Shown here: positions 7,685 through 17,165 of the stretch, piece after piece | How the letters are laid out: every line of letters begins with the position of its first letter | Numbering within the stretch: the first letter of the stretch is position 1 | NCBI GenBank assembly: GCA_028683855.1 | Contig: JAQUHA010000001.1 | Location: forward strand, 62,001 to 126,000 | Direction: 5' to 3' | DNA from: Desulfuromonadaceae bacterium | GTDB lineage: Bacteria; Desulfobacterota; Desulfuromonadia; Geobacterales; Pseudopelobacteraceae | Length of the DNA: 64,000 nt | Translations under genes and position numbers: made by a program | The notes under the pieces: generated by a model | Told to the model about the DNA's origin: nothing | Database searches by the model: none | What the model saw: only the letters and a program-made list of their open reading frames with translations

Positions 7685-8167
7685 TCAGACCGCAAGCTGC
7701 ACAACCGAGCCTGATGCTCTTATTTCTGCTACAAGCAGCTCTGCAATTTCGGGCAGTTTTTCGGCAAGAGTCTCCGATAAATCCACCCCCGGGTCGTACG
7801 ATTGAGGGATAATTCCTATCAGAGAAACCTGATCAGGGGTTCTGCCGCGCAGATCCGAAAGCGTAAGCACCTCCTGAACACCAATCTGATGCGGTGACAT
7901 TTTGATTGGCAATCTCCCCAGAAGCAGTTCCTCCTTCTCATAGCGGAAGACATCCCCCGGTTGACCAGTCGTATCAACGACATCAATGATAAAGACTCTG
8001 TCAGCCTCCTCCAGTAGATGCGTGACCATAATGCCGAGAGTACCACCGTCGTACAGTTCTACGTCATCCTGAAAAACATAGTGTTTTTCAAGGTATTTGA
8101 TGAAATGAACGCCGAAGCCTTCGTCTGAACAGAGCAGGTTGCCTGCGCCAAAAACAAGAGTAGTCAA
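7685..8167 (-). CDS. hybP: hydrogenase maturation endopeptidase
   Basis: A 160-residue HyaD/HybD-type protease that clips the C-terminal peptide from the hydrogenase large subunit after nickel insertion. The N-terminal FGAGNLLCSDEGFGVHF block carries the family Glu/Asp metal site, followed by ELYDGGTLG and FIIDVVDTTGQPG. The start is a TTG directly after the large-subunit stop codon, with GAAGGTG upstream and no better ATG nearby. It is the last gene of hybS-hybA-hybB-hybL-hybP, the order known in Geobacter, and its substrate is almost certainly the product of the gene immediately upstream. It converges with the outer-membrane protein gene, leaving 2 nt between them. Confidence 0.92.
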   Translation of the reverse strand: MTTLVFGAGNLLCSDEGFGVHFIKYLEKHYVFQDDVELYDGGTLGIMVTHLLEEADRVFIIDVVDTTGQPGDVFRYEKEELLLGRLPIKMSPHQIGVQEVLTLSDLRGRTPDQVSLIGIIPQSYDPGVDLSETLAEKLPEIAELLVAEIRASGSVVQLAV

Positions 8168-9847
8168 TTACATCACCTTCACTTTCGTGATCTCTTTACC
8201 TTCCGGGTCAATTGTGTGAACCGCGCAGGCGATGCAGGGGTCGAAGGAATGGATGGTGCGCAGTACTTCTAGCGGTTTTTCGCTGTCTGCAACCGGATTG
8301 CCGACCAGCGATGCCTCATAGGGGCCTAAAGCACCTTTTTCGTCGCGAGGCGAGGCGTTCCATGTTGATGGTACTACGGCCTGGTAGTTCTTGATCTGCT
8401 TGTTTTTTATTACTATCCAGTGCGATAGCGTGCCGCGTGGAGCCTCATGGAAACCCACCCCTCTATATTCACCGGAAGGAATTTCGGTAAAGTTCGCATA
8501 GGTTTTGTCACCCTTGGCGATGTTTTCAACCAGTTTATCGAGGTACTCAATAGAGTAGTCCGCCATAATGTGTGCTCTGATTGCTCTGGCACCAAGTCGC
8601 CCCATTGTTGAGTGGAGATCGCCGACTCCGATACCGATCTTTGCACAACTTGAATCAACCAGTTTCTTAACTTTTTGATTGCCACCGGCGTATGCCGCAA
8701 AGAGCTGTGCCGGGGGACCGACCTGAACTGCCTTGCCGTCCAGTCGCGGAGCCTTGCACCATGAGTATTTACCGTTATCTTCGAAATCGGTGTACTTGGG
8801 CTTAGTCTCACCCTCCCATGGGTGGTGGCTGCCGCTCCCTTCGTACCAGGCGTGTGCAACGTTTTCAGTTATGCTTCCGATCAGCGCGTTATCCTGATGA
8901 TTTGTGATAATGCGAGCACCCTTGATATCGCCATCGTTTATGATTGCACCCGAAATTGCGAACTTAGTGTTCATTGTATCTTCAGGCATCTCCGGTACAG
9001 CCAGATAATTCGTCACACCCTTCCCGTACTTGAACCACTCTTTGTACGCTGAGGCAATTGCGATCATGTCCGGGTAGTAGACCTTCTGGACAAAATCACG
9101 GGTCTCTTCCATCAGCGCACGAAGAGCGGCGATCTTCTCCATATTGATTGTTGCGAGATTTTCCATGTTGATCGCTGTAGCAACACCACCGACACAGAGA
9201 TTCTGGATATGAGGATTTTTACCACCGAGAATGGCCCCTACCTGGGCAGCCTTCCGCTGGTAGTCGAGTGCTTTCAGATAATGGGAAACAGCCATAAGGT
9301 TTGCCTCAGGCGGAAGTTTCATAGCCGGATGTCCCCAGTAGCCGGAGGAGAAGATCCCGAGCCGTCCGGTTTCTACGAACGACTTCAGCTTGGTCTGCAC
9401 CGCGCGGAATTCTGTCTCACTGTTACCCGACCAGTCGGAAATACTCTGGGCAAGCTGGGCGGTCTTTTTAGGATCGGCTTTCAGAGCGGACACAACGTCA
9501 ACCCAATCGAGAGCCGAGAGATGATAAAAGTGTACGATATGATCCTGAACCGAATGCTGCGCCATGATCATATTGCGGATGTACTGGGCATTCATTGGAA
9601 CTTCCACTTTAAGGGCATGTTCCACCGAACGGATAGATGAAATTGCGTGAACCGTTGTACAGACTCCGCAGAAACGCTGAGCATATATCCACGCATCCTC
9701 AGGTGGACGCCCCTGAAGGATTGTTTCAATACCGCGCCACATCTGCGCTGACGACCAGGCATTAGTTACCGCACCACCATTTACTTCAACATCAATTCTC
9801 AAATGACCTTCAATACGTGTGACCGGGTCAAGAGTTATACGAGCCAT
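8168..9847 (-). CDS. hybL: [NiFe] hydrogenase large subunit
   Basis: A 559-residue catalytic subunit of a periplasmic uptake hydrogenase (H2 to 2 H+ + 2 e-). Nickel ligands are Cys60 and Cys63 in RFCGVC, and Cys538 and Cys541 in DPCIACAVH. Cleavage after His544 would release the last 15 residues (TIDPEGKEITKVKVM), which means the precursor needs the protease encoded just downstream. RIEGHLR at residues 11-17 is the family L1-like start. It has no signal peptide and would be exported with the Tat-tagged small subunit. GGAGG precedes the ATG. Length and motifs are normal, so it should be functional. Confidence 0.97.
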   Translation of the reverse strand: MARITLDPVTRIEGHLRIDVEVNGGAVTNAWSSAQMWRGIETILQGRPPEDAWIYAQRFCGVCTTVHAISSIRSVEHALKVEVPMNAQYIRNMIMAQHSVQDHIVHFYHLSALDWVDVVSALKADPKKTAQLAQSISDWSGNSETEFRAVQTKLKSFVETGRLGIFSSGYWGHPAMKLPPEANLMAVSHYLKALDYQRKAAQVGAILGGKNPHIQNLCVGGVATAINMENLATINMEKIAALRALMEETRDFVQKVYYPDMIAIASAYKEWFKYGKGVTNYLAVPEMPEDTMNTKFAISGAIINDGDIKGARIITNHQDNALIGSITENVAHAWYEGSGSHHPWEGETKPKYTDFEDNGKYSWCKAPRLDGKAVQVGPPAQLFAAYAGGNQKVKKLVDSSCAKIGIGVGDLHSTMGRLGARAIRAHIMADYSIEYLDKLVENIAKGDKTYANFTEIPSGEYRGVGFHEAPRGTLSHWIVIKNKQIKNYQAVVPSTWNASPRDEKGALGPYEASLVGNPVADSEKPLEVLRTIHSFDPCIACAVHTIDPEGKEITKVKVM

Positions 9848-9893
9848 TATGCAACCTCCAGAGGTTTATTAGATATTTGTTTGGAATCATCCA

Positions 9894-11183
9894 CTACGCC
9901 TTCTCCGTCACTCCATGATCCTCATCAATCTGCTGCCTCGTGTGGAGCTTCGGAAGAACCGGCAGGATTTTAACTATTACCTGGTATCCAAGAATCTCAA
10001 AGGCAACAATACCCACCGTAATGAGCAACTCCGCCAGAGCCGGGAAGTAGTGCCACCCCTTGCCGGGATTAAAGCCGATCAGATATACGTTGAAGCGATA
10101 GAGCGCCCCTCCGAGAACTATCAGTACTGCAGAGACGAACAGCCAGCGGATCGATTCGCGCTTCTTGCCGCTAAACATCAGAAGCGAGCCCCCGGCAACC
10201 AGACAGAACTCCAGCAGGAAGAACCCGGAGTAAAAATCAAAGGAGAGCGCCGCACCGATCTGTCCCCGCCAGGCAAGATCTCCCACCACGACAGTGAGCC
10301 AGATAATAGTCAGCCATGGAATTATACTCGCCATTCCGGAGAGTTCTTTTGTTTCAAACGGTCGTTTGAAGGCATAGCAGGAGATTATCGACTCCAGAAT
10401 TGCAATCGAGTAACCGATAAACATGCAGTTAATGAGAAACAGGAGCGGCAGAAAACCTGTATGCCACAACGGATGAAGTTTTGTGGAGGCGATCAGGAGC
10501 AGAGAGCCAAGTGATGACTGGTGCATCGTCGGGAGGGTAATCCCCAGGACTATGATGAAGATCAGTACTTTATCAAGGCGTGGCTTTATCCATGCTGCGA
10601 CCTCTTTTACCCTGTCGAGACGGTCACCGATCCGCTCCGGTCGCTCTTTCCCCATACGCGCGTAGATTCTGTCCAGAATATATTGAAGCGTTTTCCACTC
10701 AGTCTTCTCAAGCGTTGTCAGGATTGCTGGCAGGAACTCAAGCGCCAATACTGTCGTATATGCCATAACGCAGAGGGCGACCTCAAACATTGCAGAGTTG
10801 GCCTGCCACTTGGACGGAATGAAGAAGTTGTAGGCATTCCATGGACGACCTACGTCCACCATAACCGAAAAGCCTGCAAGCCCGTAACCGAACATACTGG
10901 TAAGAATTGCCGACCTGATCATCGGGTGGTAGTGCATGTGGTTACGGATGTAGATAAGAATCGCCATTGCGTAGCCGCCGCAGGCTATAGCGGTCCCTGT
11001 CGCTACGTCATACGTAATCCAGATCCCCCACGGATACCCGTCACTCATGTTCGTGACAGCACCGATACCTTTGATAAACCTTACCGCTACGAGAACAAAA
11101 CCTATAAGTGTCAGCACCAATAGAACAATGAACGACGGGGTCAGGATTTTTGCGTCATGTTTTTGAAATTCATCATGGCTCAT
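9894..11183 (-). CDS. hybB: hydrogenase membrane subunit, NrfD/PsrC type
   Basis: A 429-residue integral membrane protein with about ten predicted helices (e.g. ILTPSFIVLLVLTLIGFVLV near the N-terminus), the quinone-reactive anchor of Hyb-type hydrogenases. It takes electrons from the ferredoxin subunit HybA and reduces menaquinone. The start at 11183 (MSHDEFQKHD) is preferred because AAGGGGG lies 11 nt upstream; it overlaps the end of hybA by 11 nt, implying coupled translation. A longer frame adds 18 residues without a better ribosome site. The partner quinone is presumably menaquinone, made by the MqnE/MqnC pathway also encoded in this window. Confidence 0.93.
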   Translation of the reverse strand: MSHDEFQKHDAKILTPSFIVLLVLTLIGFVLVAVRFIKGIGAVTNMSDGYPWGIWITYDVATGTAIACGGYAMAILIYIRNHMHYHPMIRSAILTSMFGYGLAGFSVMVDVGRPWNAYNFFIPSKWQANSAMFEVALCVMAYTTVLALEFLPAILTTLEKTEWKTLQYILDRIYARMGKERPERIGDRLDRVKEVAAWIKPRLDKVLIFIIVLGITLPTMHQSSLGSLLLIASTKLHPLWHTGFLPLLFLINCMFIGYSIAILESIISCYAFKRPFETKELSGMASIIPWLTIIWLTVVVGDLAWRGQIGAALSFDFYSGFFLLEFCLVAGGSLLMFSGKKRESIRWLFVSAVLIVLGGALYRFNVYLIGFNPGKGWHYFPALAELLITVGIVAFEILGYQVIVKILPVLPKLHTRQQIDEDHGVTEKA

Positions 11184-12120
11184 CGTGTTCGCTACCCCCT
11201 TCAGATATTTCATCCGTACCCTTCTGCTCCTTTCCATGCCCCTTCATATTCTTCACGGCGATGAAACAGAGCGTTGCGTAGAGAGCAACCGGAGCGACGA
11301 ACCCTTTGTATATAGTGTGCTGAATTTTCTCTGAAAACTCGGCAGGTGCTTCGGTCTTGAGGATCGGAAGACCCAACTTGTCAAACTGCATTGCAGCAAG
11401 ATACAGATGATTGGCGCCCCCCACCTCATTGGCACCGTAGATATGGTCAACGTATCTGCCTGGGTGTTCTTTGATACGTCTGTTCGCTTCAGCCAGCAGA
11501 TCTTTCCGTTTTCCATATGTAATCGCCCCGACCGGACAGGTCTCGGCACATGCGGTAATACCCTTCTTGATCAAATTCGTGTTTTTGCACATATCGCATT
11601 TGACAATCTGCGGAATAGCCTTGTCCCACTGAAATTTCGGGATATTGAACGCGCAGGCGATCTGGCAGTAACGACAACCGATGCAGGCATCTTTGTTGTA
11701 ATCAACGATTCCGGTCGCCTTGTCGCGGGTCATGGCACTGACCGGACAGACTGAAACACAAGAAGGCTTTTGACAGTGCATGCAGGAGTACTTCACGTAC
11801 GACCAGTTGGCATCGGACTCTTTAAACAGCTTGATAAGCGTCCGGGTACTGCCGGACAGATCCTGCGGCGCGTCCCAGAGACCATCAGAGTCAAACTTCG
11901 CCTTTTCATAAGAGAGGCTGCCGTAATCACTGTTAACTCTTTTACAGGCTGACATACAGGCTTTACATCCGACACATCTCGTTGCGTCATACAGCATCCC
12001 GACCGTCTGGTTATCCACCTGACGCTCTTCGGAAGCCCCGGCGCCGCTGACTCCGGCCAGAAGTGCCGCGCCGCCGGTTCCGATCAGCTTCAGAAAATCC
12101 CGTCTACTCGGTTTTCCCAT
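11173..12120 (-). CDS. hybA: hydrogenase 4Fe-4S ferredoxin subunit, Tat-exported
   Basis: A 315-residue iron-sulfur electron carrier of the Hyb hydrogenase. It opens with a Tat signal (PSRRDFLKLIGTGGAALLAG) and then has four cysteine clusters: CVGCKACMSACK, the HCQKPSCVSVCP block, CIGCRYCQIACA and CDMC plus a later CAETCP. These supply ligands for about four [4Fe-4S] centres. A hydrophobic helix near the C-terminus (VAPVALYATLCFIAV) anchors it in the membrane. ATG at 12120 has AAGGGGG 7-8 nt upstream and overlaps the end of hybS by 17 nt. It transfers electrons from HybS to HybB. Confidence 0.95.
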   Translation of the reverse strand: MGKPSRRDFLKLIGTGGAALLAGVSGAGASEERQVDNQTVGMLYDATRCVGCKACMSACKRVNSDYGSLSYEKAKFDSDGLWDAPQDLSGSTRTLIKLFKESDANWSYVKYSCMHCQKPSCVSVCPVSAMTRDKATGIVDYNKDACIGCRYCQIACAFNIPKFQWDKAIPQIVKCDMCKNTNLIKKGITACAETCPVGAITYGKRKDLLAEANRRIKEHPGRYVDHIYGANEVGGANHLYLAAMQFDKLGLPILKTEAPAEFSEKIQHTIYKGFVAPVALYATLCFIAVKNMKGHGKEQKGTDEISEGGSEHDEP

Positions 12121-13216
12121 GATCATCCCCCTTCTCAAAGCCATCCGGGAGTTTTCTTGCCATCATGGCGCCGGCACCTATTGCAGCGCCGGCTGCCAGA
12201 CCGATAACCCCGGTTGTCAACGGATCAGGCCCTTTGCCCTTGTTCTTGAGATCAACAGGGGCATAACTGTCGAATGGTGTCGGCTCATGAATCTGAACCT
12301 TGTCGGCAATGGCCGTTTTAAAGAGCAGATCAGGCTCAGTGCAGCCGATGCAGGGGTGGCCTATTCCGACCGGCCAGGCTACCCCGTCATTGAACTTGAG
12401 CACCGAACAGTTTGCATAGGTTGCCGGACCCTTGCACCCCAGTTTGTAGAGGCAGTACCCTTCGGCATGAGTGGAGTCGCCATAGGCTTTGGCAAAGCGC
12501 CCTGCGTCGAAATGTGCTCTGCGCTCGCAATGTTCGTGGATCTTGCGGCCGTAGGCGAACTTTGGCCGCCCCATCTGATCGAGATCCGGGAGTTTCTTGA
12601 ACGTGACGAAATAAAGCACCGTCGAGAGGAAGTTGTACGGGTTGGGGGGGCAGCCGGGGATGTTGATAATCGGCTTGTCTTTTACTATATCGCGGACACC
12701 GACCGCTCCGGTTGGATTTGGATCAACTGACTGAATGCCGCCGTAACTTGCACAGGTTCCTATCGATATTATTGCTACAGCCCCATCTGCTGCCTTTCGA
12801 AGAGACTCCAGCGCGGTCTTGCCGCCCACTTTGCAGAAGATTCCATTCTCCTTAGTCGGGATGGCACCTTCAATAACCAGGATGTATTTCCCCTTGTTAG
12901 CTGTCATGGAGTCATGCAGCGATTTTTCTGCCTGAAATCCGGAACCGGCCATCAACGTTTCATGATAGTCGAGGGAGATCATATCCAGGATGAGATTGGC
13001 TACGGTCGGGTGGGATGACCTCAGCAGAGACTCCGAACAGCCGGTACACTCCTGAAAGTGTAGCCAGATAACCGCCGGACGGCTGTCACTCTTCTTTGCA
13101 GCTGCAGCGACCTTGCTGACCATGGTCATCGGCAGCCCCAACATAGCCGAGACAGTTATACATGTCTTCATAAAGTCCCTGCGGCTTACGCTGGGAAACA
13201 ACGACTCTTTACCCAT
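12104..13216 (-). CDS. hybS: [NiFe] hydrogenase small subunit, Tat-exported
   Basis: A 370-residue small subunit carrying the electron-relay FeS clusters. The Tat signal reads SVSRRDFMKTCITV and ends near VAAAAKK. The proximal-cluster motif CTGCSE follows, then the IPGCPP segment, and CIGCTEPD in the distal half. A C-terminal hydrophobic segment (GVIGLAAGAAIGAGAMM) resembles the membrane helix of Hyb-type small subunits. ATG at 13216 has GGAGGG upstream; a GTG 12 nt earlier would include the ribosome site and is rejected. First gene of the operon, about 90 nt from a sigma-54-type promoter on the same strand. Confidence 0.96.
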   Translation of the reverse strand: MGKESLFPSVSRRDFMKTCITVSAMLGLPMTMVSKVAAAAKKSDSRPAVIWLHFQECTGCSESLLRSSHPTVANLILDMISLDYHETLMAGSGFQAEKSLHDSMTANKGKYILVIEGAIPTKENGIFCKVGGKTALESLRKAADGAVAIISIGTCASYGGIQSVDPNPTGAVGVRDIVKDKPIINIPGCPPNPYNFLSTVLYFVTFKKLPDLDQMGRPKFAYGRKIHEHCERRAHFDAGRFAKAYGDSTHAEGYCLYKLGCKGPATYANCSVLKFNDGVAWPVGIGHPCIGCTEPDLLFKTAIADKVQIHEPTPFDSYAPVDLKNKGKGPDPLTTGVIGLAAGAAIGAGAMMARKLPDGFEKGDDHGKTE

Positions 13217-13305
13217 ACTTCCCTCCACTATTGAATATTTATATTTGCTCTTTTGAGATCAATCGCGCGATCAGCAACCACACTTGATAAGTCGTCGCGT
13301 ATACG

Positions 13306-13321
13306 GCAACAGACATGCCAA
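13306..13321 (-). promoter_or_regulatory. sigma-54 (RpoN) -24/-12 promoter of the hyb operon
   Basis: The minus strand reads TTGGCATGTCTGTTGC: GG and GC elements are separated by exactly 10 nt, as in the sigma-54 consensus TGGCAC-N5-TTGC. It lies 90 nt before the hybS ATG. A sigma-54 activator gene is divergently encoded starting at 13476. The site match is seen directly; that this activator uses it is inferred. Confidence 0.7.
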
Positions 13322-13475
13322 CAAGTATACGTTGGCCATCTCCCACATAACATATTGATAATGCCGCTTTTTTCGATTTGCACTTTCGACGGGACGAGCC
13401 GGACAGAATCATCTCTTGCGTCTTTTTGGCCGCCATTGTATCTTTTTGTCCAACCATTATTCAGGGAGCCTTACG

Positions 13476-14846
13476 ATGCCTACCGTTTTTGTCTGTGATG
13501 ACGAACTTGATATTCTGCTCTATCTGGAGAAACTGCTGCAGGTCAGCGGATACGAGGTGGAGACTTTCCAGCGTGGGACTGATCTGATCATGCGGCTTGA
13601 AAATGCATCGGAAGTGCCATGCGATCTGCTCCTTCAGGATGTCCGGATGCCCGATGTGGATGGGCTGCAGGTATTGGATCGCGTTAGCAAGCGTTTTCCC
13701 GACCTCCCCGTAGTAATCATGACTGCACACGGAACGATAGACGACGCAATCAGCGCTATCAAGCAAGGGGCGTACGATTACATAACCAAACCGTTTCCGA
13801 AGGAGAAACTGCTCAGTATGCTGCAGAGGATCCTCGACCATCAGCGGTTGGCCAACGAGAACCGGCAGTTGAGAGAAGAGCTGAAACGTGGAGTGGCTGC
13901 CGCCTCTCCAATCATCTTTCGCAGCAGGATTTTTCAGGAGGTCTACGATCTAACTCTTCAAGTGGCTGAAAGCGACGCAAATATTCTGGTCATGGGCGAA
14001 TCCGGAACGGGAAAAGAGTTGATTGCCGGGGCTCTGCACCGCAACAGCCCGCGCTGCGACAAACCGTTTGTCTCGCTGAACTGCGCTGTACTGTCCGACA
14101 CCCTGCTGGAGAGCCAGCTGTTCGGACATGTTCGCGGCGCCTTTACCGGCGCTGTTTCCAACCAGAAAGGGTTGCTCGAAGAGGCTGACGGCGGCACTCT
14201 GTTTCTGGATGAAATCGGCGATGTCAGCCCGGCGGTACAGGCAAAACTGCTCCGCGTAACCCAGGAGAAGGACTTTATTGTGCTCGGCTCGACCAGAAGC
14301 CGCAAGGTGGATGTCCGCTTCGTCGCAGCGACCAACAAAGATCTGATGAATGAGGTAAAGGAGGGGCGTTTTAGGGAGGATCTTTACTACCGCCTCAATG
14401 TTATTTCCGTAAAACTGCCGCCACTCCGGGAAAGACGGGAAGATATCGAACCGCTCGCCCGGTATTTTCTCAAGGAGTCCACGCGGAGGATGAGGAAGGA
14501 GATTTTTGACATTGACGCTGATGCTCTGCAGGCGCTGACAAAATACGATTGGCCGGGCAATGTCCGCGAGCTGCAGAATGTTATCGAAAGGGCGGTAATA
14601 CTTGCACGGTCAAACACCATAGCCATCGGACTGCTGCCGATCGGCGCCCGCTTGACTCCCCCTCCCGCCTCGACAGAGTGCACGCAGATGGTGGCGCTCG
14701 ACCTGATAGAACGCCAGCATATCACCTCCATCCTGAAGGAGACCGGATTTCACAAAAGCAGGGCAGCTGAAATCCTCGGCATCTCACGCAAAACGCTGGA
14801 CCGGAAGATAGCTGATTACAATCTGGCCACACTGGAGAAGAAGTGA
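13476..14846 (+). CDS. sigma-54-dependent response regulator (NtrC family), probable hyb activator
   Basis: A 456-residue regulator. Receiver domain 1-120 with phospho-acceptor Asp55 (LLLQDVRMPD) and Lys105 in ITKPF. AAA+ sigma-54 interaction domain about 145-380: Walker A GESGTGKE, GAFTGA loop at 221-226, Walker B GTLFLDEIGD, and the Arg-finger region. A C-terminal Fis-type helix-turn-helix ends in KSRAAEILGISRKTLDRKI. ATG at 13476 follows AGGGAG; 20 extra upstream codons lack a site. It overlaps the kinase gene by 4 nt (GTGA) and faces the hyb operon, whose promoter is sigma-54-like. It therefore probably turns on hydrogenase in response to the kinase. Hydrogen or redox sensing is not proven. 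Confidence 0.92.
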   Translation: MPTVFVCDDELDILLYLEKLLQVSGYEVETFQRGTDLIMRLENASEVPCDLLLQDVRMPDVDGLQVLDRVSKRFPDLPVVIMTAHGTIDDAISAIKQGAYDYITKPFPKEKLLSMLQRILDHQRLANENRQLREELKRGVAAASPIIFRSRIFQEVYDLTLQVAESDANILVMGESGTGKELIAGALHRNSPRCDKPFVSLNCAVLSDTLLESQLFGHVRGAFTGAVSNQKGLLEEADGGTLFLDEIGDVSPAVQAKLLRVTQEKDFIVLGSTRSRKVDVRFVAATNKDLMNEVKEGRFREDLYYRLNVISVKLPPLRERREDIEPLARYFLKESTRRMRKEIFDIDADALQALTKYDWPGNVRELQNVIERAVILARSNTIAIGLLPIGARLTPPPASTECTQMVALDLIERQHITSILKETGFHKSRAAEILGISRKTLDRKIADYNLATLEKK

Positions 14847-16021
14847 GACCGTACCTTCGCTACTCCATACGGCTAAAGCTCACACTGGCCACTCTTGCCC
14901 CCCTTGTTACGGCAGTCGTGCTCTTCTGGGTGATCGGTGCCCTTGCTCTCTACCTTGGTATTCAGGATTTGTCTTTCTTTGATTTACGCTCCAGAATCCA
15001 TATCATCTTCTCGCTGATTCTGCTCTTCGTCACCCTGATCGGAGTACTGATCTCTGCCTGGCTCGGCTCCAGCCTTGCCCGTCCGATCAAGGCGGTTGAA
15101 GAGGGGGCGCGCCTGCTGGCAATCGGCGAGCATATCCCGGACATTGTCGTCGGCGGACATGATGAGATTTCAATCATGGCGGAAGAGTTCAACATCATGA
15201 AACACCGGCTCATAGAGCGTGAAGAGGAGATACTGGCTCTCAACCGGACTCTGGAAGAAAAAGTCGAAGAGAGAACGGCTCAACTTGACGAAAAGAACCA
15301 GTGGCTGCTGCTGGCGCAACAGGAACTGGCACGCGCTGAACGGCTAGTCGGCATCGGCATTCTTGCCTCGGGTGTTGCCCACGAAATCAACAATCCGCTG
15401 GCTATCATTCGGGGCAATGCCGAGCTCCTTGAGATGTCTGAACGGCTGAATGAAACCGACCAGAAAGAGGTAGAAACCATCATCAGAAGCGTCGGACGGG
15501 TGGAACATATCGTTTCAAACCTCCTCACTTTTGCCCGAACCAAGAAGAAAATCATCAGCTCGTTCAGAATGGAACAGCTGCTGGACGAAATCCTGAGCCA
15601 GATCGAACATCAGATTCCACTCCATAACTATATGATCCATCGTGCCTATGACGAAGCAGGATGCTCTCTTGAAGGGGATGAGAACCAGTTGCGCCAGGTG
15701 TTTACCAACCTGATTACCAACGGTTTGCAGGCGATGGAAAACGGTGGCGAACTGACCGTTTCAACTCTGTTTGACCGTCAGAATGACAGCTGTTCCGTTT
15801 CGATCAGCGACAGCGGCAACGGCATGAGCGCCGAAGTATTGGAGAGGCTGTTCACACCGTTTTTTACGACCAAGTCCAGAGGAACCGGACTCGGGCTAGC
15901 GGTCTCATACGGCATCGTAAAGGATCATGGGGGGGAAATCAGCGTAAGAAGTGAACTGGCTCAAGGTTCGGTGTTCGTCGTAACTCTTCCGGCCAGACAA
16001 ACCACAGCGACGAAGGAATGA
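14843..16021 (+). CDS. membrane sensor histidine kinase, partner of the sigma-54 regulator
   Basis: A 392-residue kinase with two N-terminal membrane helices (about 17-40 and 53-75) and only a short loop between them. Then come HAMP (about 76-130), a coiled coil (about 125-165), HisKA with His180 in VAHEINNPL, and HATPase ending in GTGLGLAVSYGIVKDHGG. The tiny periplasmic loop suggests sensing within the membrane, such as quinone or membrane state, rather than by a large ligand domain; that is inference. The GTG start overlaps the stop of the regulator gene by 4 nt, so the pair is translationally coupled. No receiver domain is attached. Confidence 0.92.
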   Translation: MRPYLRYSIRLKLTLATLAPLVTAVVLFWVIGALALYLGIQDLSFFDLRSRIHIIFSLILLFVTLIGVLISAWLGSSLARPIKAVEEGARLLAIGEHIPDIVVGGHDEISIMAEEFNIMKHRLIEREEEILALNRTLEEKVEERTAQLDEKNQWLLLAQQELARAERLVGIGILASGVAHEINNPLAIIRGNAELLEMSERLNETDQKEVETIIRSVGRVEHIVSNLLTFARTKKKIISSFRMEQLLDEILSQIEHQIPLHNYMIHRAYDEAGCSLEGDENQLRQVFTNLITNGLQAMENGGELTVSTLFDRQNDSCSVSISDSGNGMSAEVLERLFTPFFTTKSRGTGLGLAVSYGIVKDHGGEISVRSELAQGSVFVVTLPARQTTATKE

Positions 16022-16084
16022 TTTCGGTTTTCTGCCGGAGCTTTCTACTTGCACTAACCTTCTCTTTTTCGTAGACTCCACTCC

Positions 16085-17164
16085 ATGACAACCTTCAAAT
16101 CGATATCCGGAAAAATCACTGCAGGAGAGCGCATCTCCGCCGATGAAGCACTGTTTCTGTTTGCCTCCAACGACCTTTTGGCAATCGGTGAACTGGCCGC
16201 TGCAGCCAATGAGAAAAAAAACGGCTGCAACGTATACTTCAACGTCAACCGCCATATAAATCCCACCAACATCTGTGTCAACCGCTGCGCCTTCTGCGCC
16301 TTTTCCCGCACGGCAGGAGAGGAGGGGGCCTACACCCTGGCAATTGACGAGATCTGCCGCCGGGCAAAAGAGGCGGAGGGTGAGGGTGCCACCGAGGTGC
16401 ATATTGTCGGAGGACTCCACCCGGATCTAACCTTCGAATATTACGAAGAGGCTCTGTGCGCCATACGCAAGGCCTCGCCCTCGCTTCACATCAAGGCTTT
16501 TACTGCGGTGGAAATTGAATACTTCTCCAGAATTACCGGCCTGACAATCGAACAGATATTTGAACGCCTCATAAACGCCGGCCTCGGCTCGATGCCCGGA
16601 GGCGGCGCCGAAATTTTGGTTGAAGAGGTGAGGCAGAAGATCTGCCCCGAAAAAATTTCAGGGGAGAGATGGCTGGAAATCATACGGCTGGCGCACATCT
16701 CCGGCCTGAAAAGCAACGCAACCATGCTCTACGGTCATGTCGAGTCAATCGCAGATCGAGTGAACCACATGGAAATGCTCAGGAATTTACAGGATGAAAC
16801 CGGCGGATTCCAGGCATTCATCCCGCTCGCCTTCCAGCCAGAGAATTCCGATCTGAAGCTCAACATCAAAGGGACTTCCGGTCTTGACGACCTGAAAACT
16901 CTCGCAATATCCAGAATTTTTATGGATAACTTTGATCACATCAAGGCTTACTGGGTGATGCTGGGAGAGAAAATCGCACAGGTCTCTCTTGCCTTTGGTG
17001 TTAACGACCTTGACGGCACGGTGGTTGAGGAGAAGATCGGACACGACGCCGGAGCGAAGAGTCCACAATCACTGACAAAAGATGGCATTATCCGCCTGAT
17101 CAAAAAGGCAGACAAACTCCCTGTGGAACGGGATACTCTCTACAATCCGCTGCACGCATACTGA
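16085..17164 (+). CDS. mqnE: aminofutalosine synthase (radical SAM)
   Basis: A 359-residue radical SAM enzyme of the futalosine route to menaquinone, which joins 3-((1-carboxyvinyl)oxy)benzoate and SAM to give aminofutalosine. The [4Fe-4S] triad is Cys64, Cys68 and Cys71 in CVNRCAFCAF. The family blocks EVHIVGGLHPDL, GLGSMPGGGAEIL and FIPLAFQPENSDL are present and separate MqnE from the related MqnC at 38567. It is the first gene after the hydrogenase regulators, with a 63-nt gap and no terminator visible, and a methyltransferase starts 1 nt later. Quinone produced here would be the electron acceptor for the Hyb hydrogenase. Confidence 0.93.
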   Translation: MTTFKSISGKITAGERISADEALFLFASNDLLAIGELAAAANEKKNGCNVYFNVNRHINPTNICVNRCAFCAFSRTAGEEGAYTLAIDEICRRAKEAEGEGATEVHIVGGLHPDLTFEYYEEALCAIRKASPSLHIKAFTAVEIEYFSRITGLTIEQIFERLINAGLGSMPGGGAEILVEEVRQKICPEKISGERWLEIIRLAHISGLKSNATMLYGHVESIADRVNHMEMLRNLQDETGGFQAFIPLAFQPENSDLKLNIKGTSGLDDLKTLAISRIFMDNFDHIKAYWVMLGEKIAQVSLAFGVNDLDGTVVEEKIGHDAGAKSPQSLTKDGIIRLIKKADKLPVERDTLYNPLHAY

Positions 17165-17165
17165 T

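Noticed and set aside
13239..13457. Small frame between hybS and the sigma-54 regulator
   Set aside because: It spans the sigma-54 promoter and has no family resemblance; the region is regulatory.
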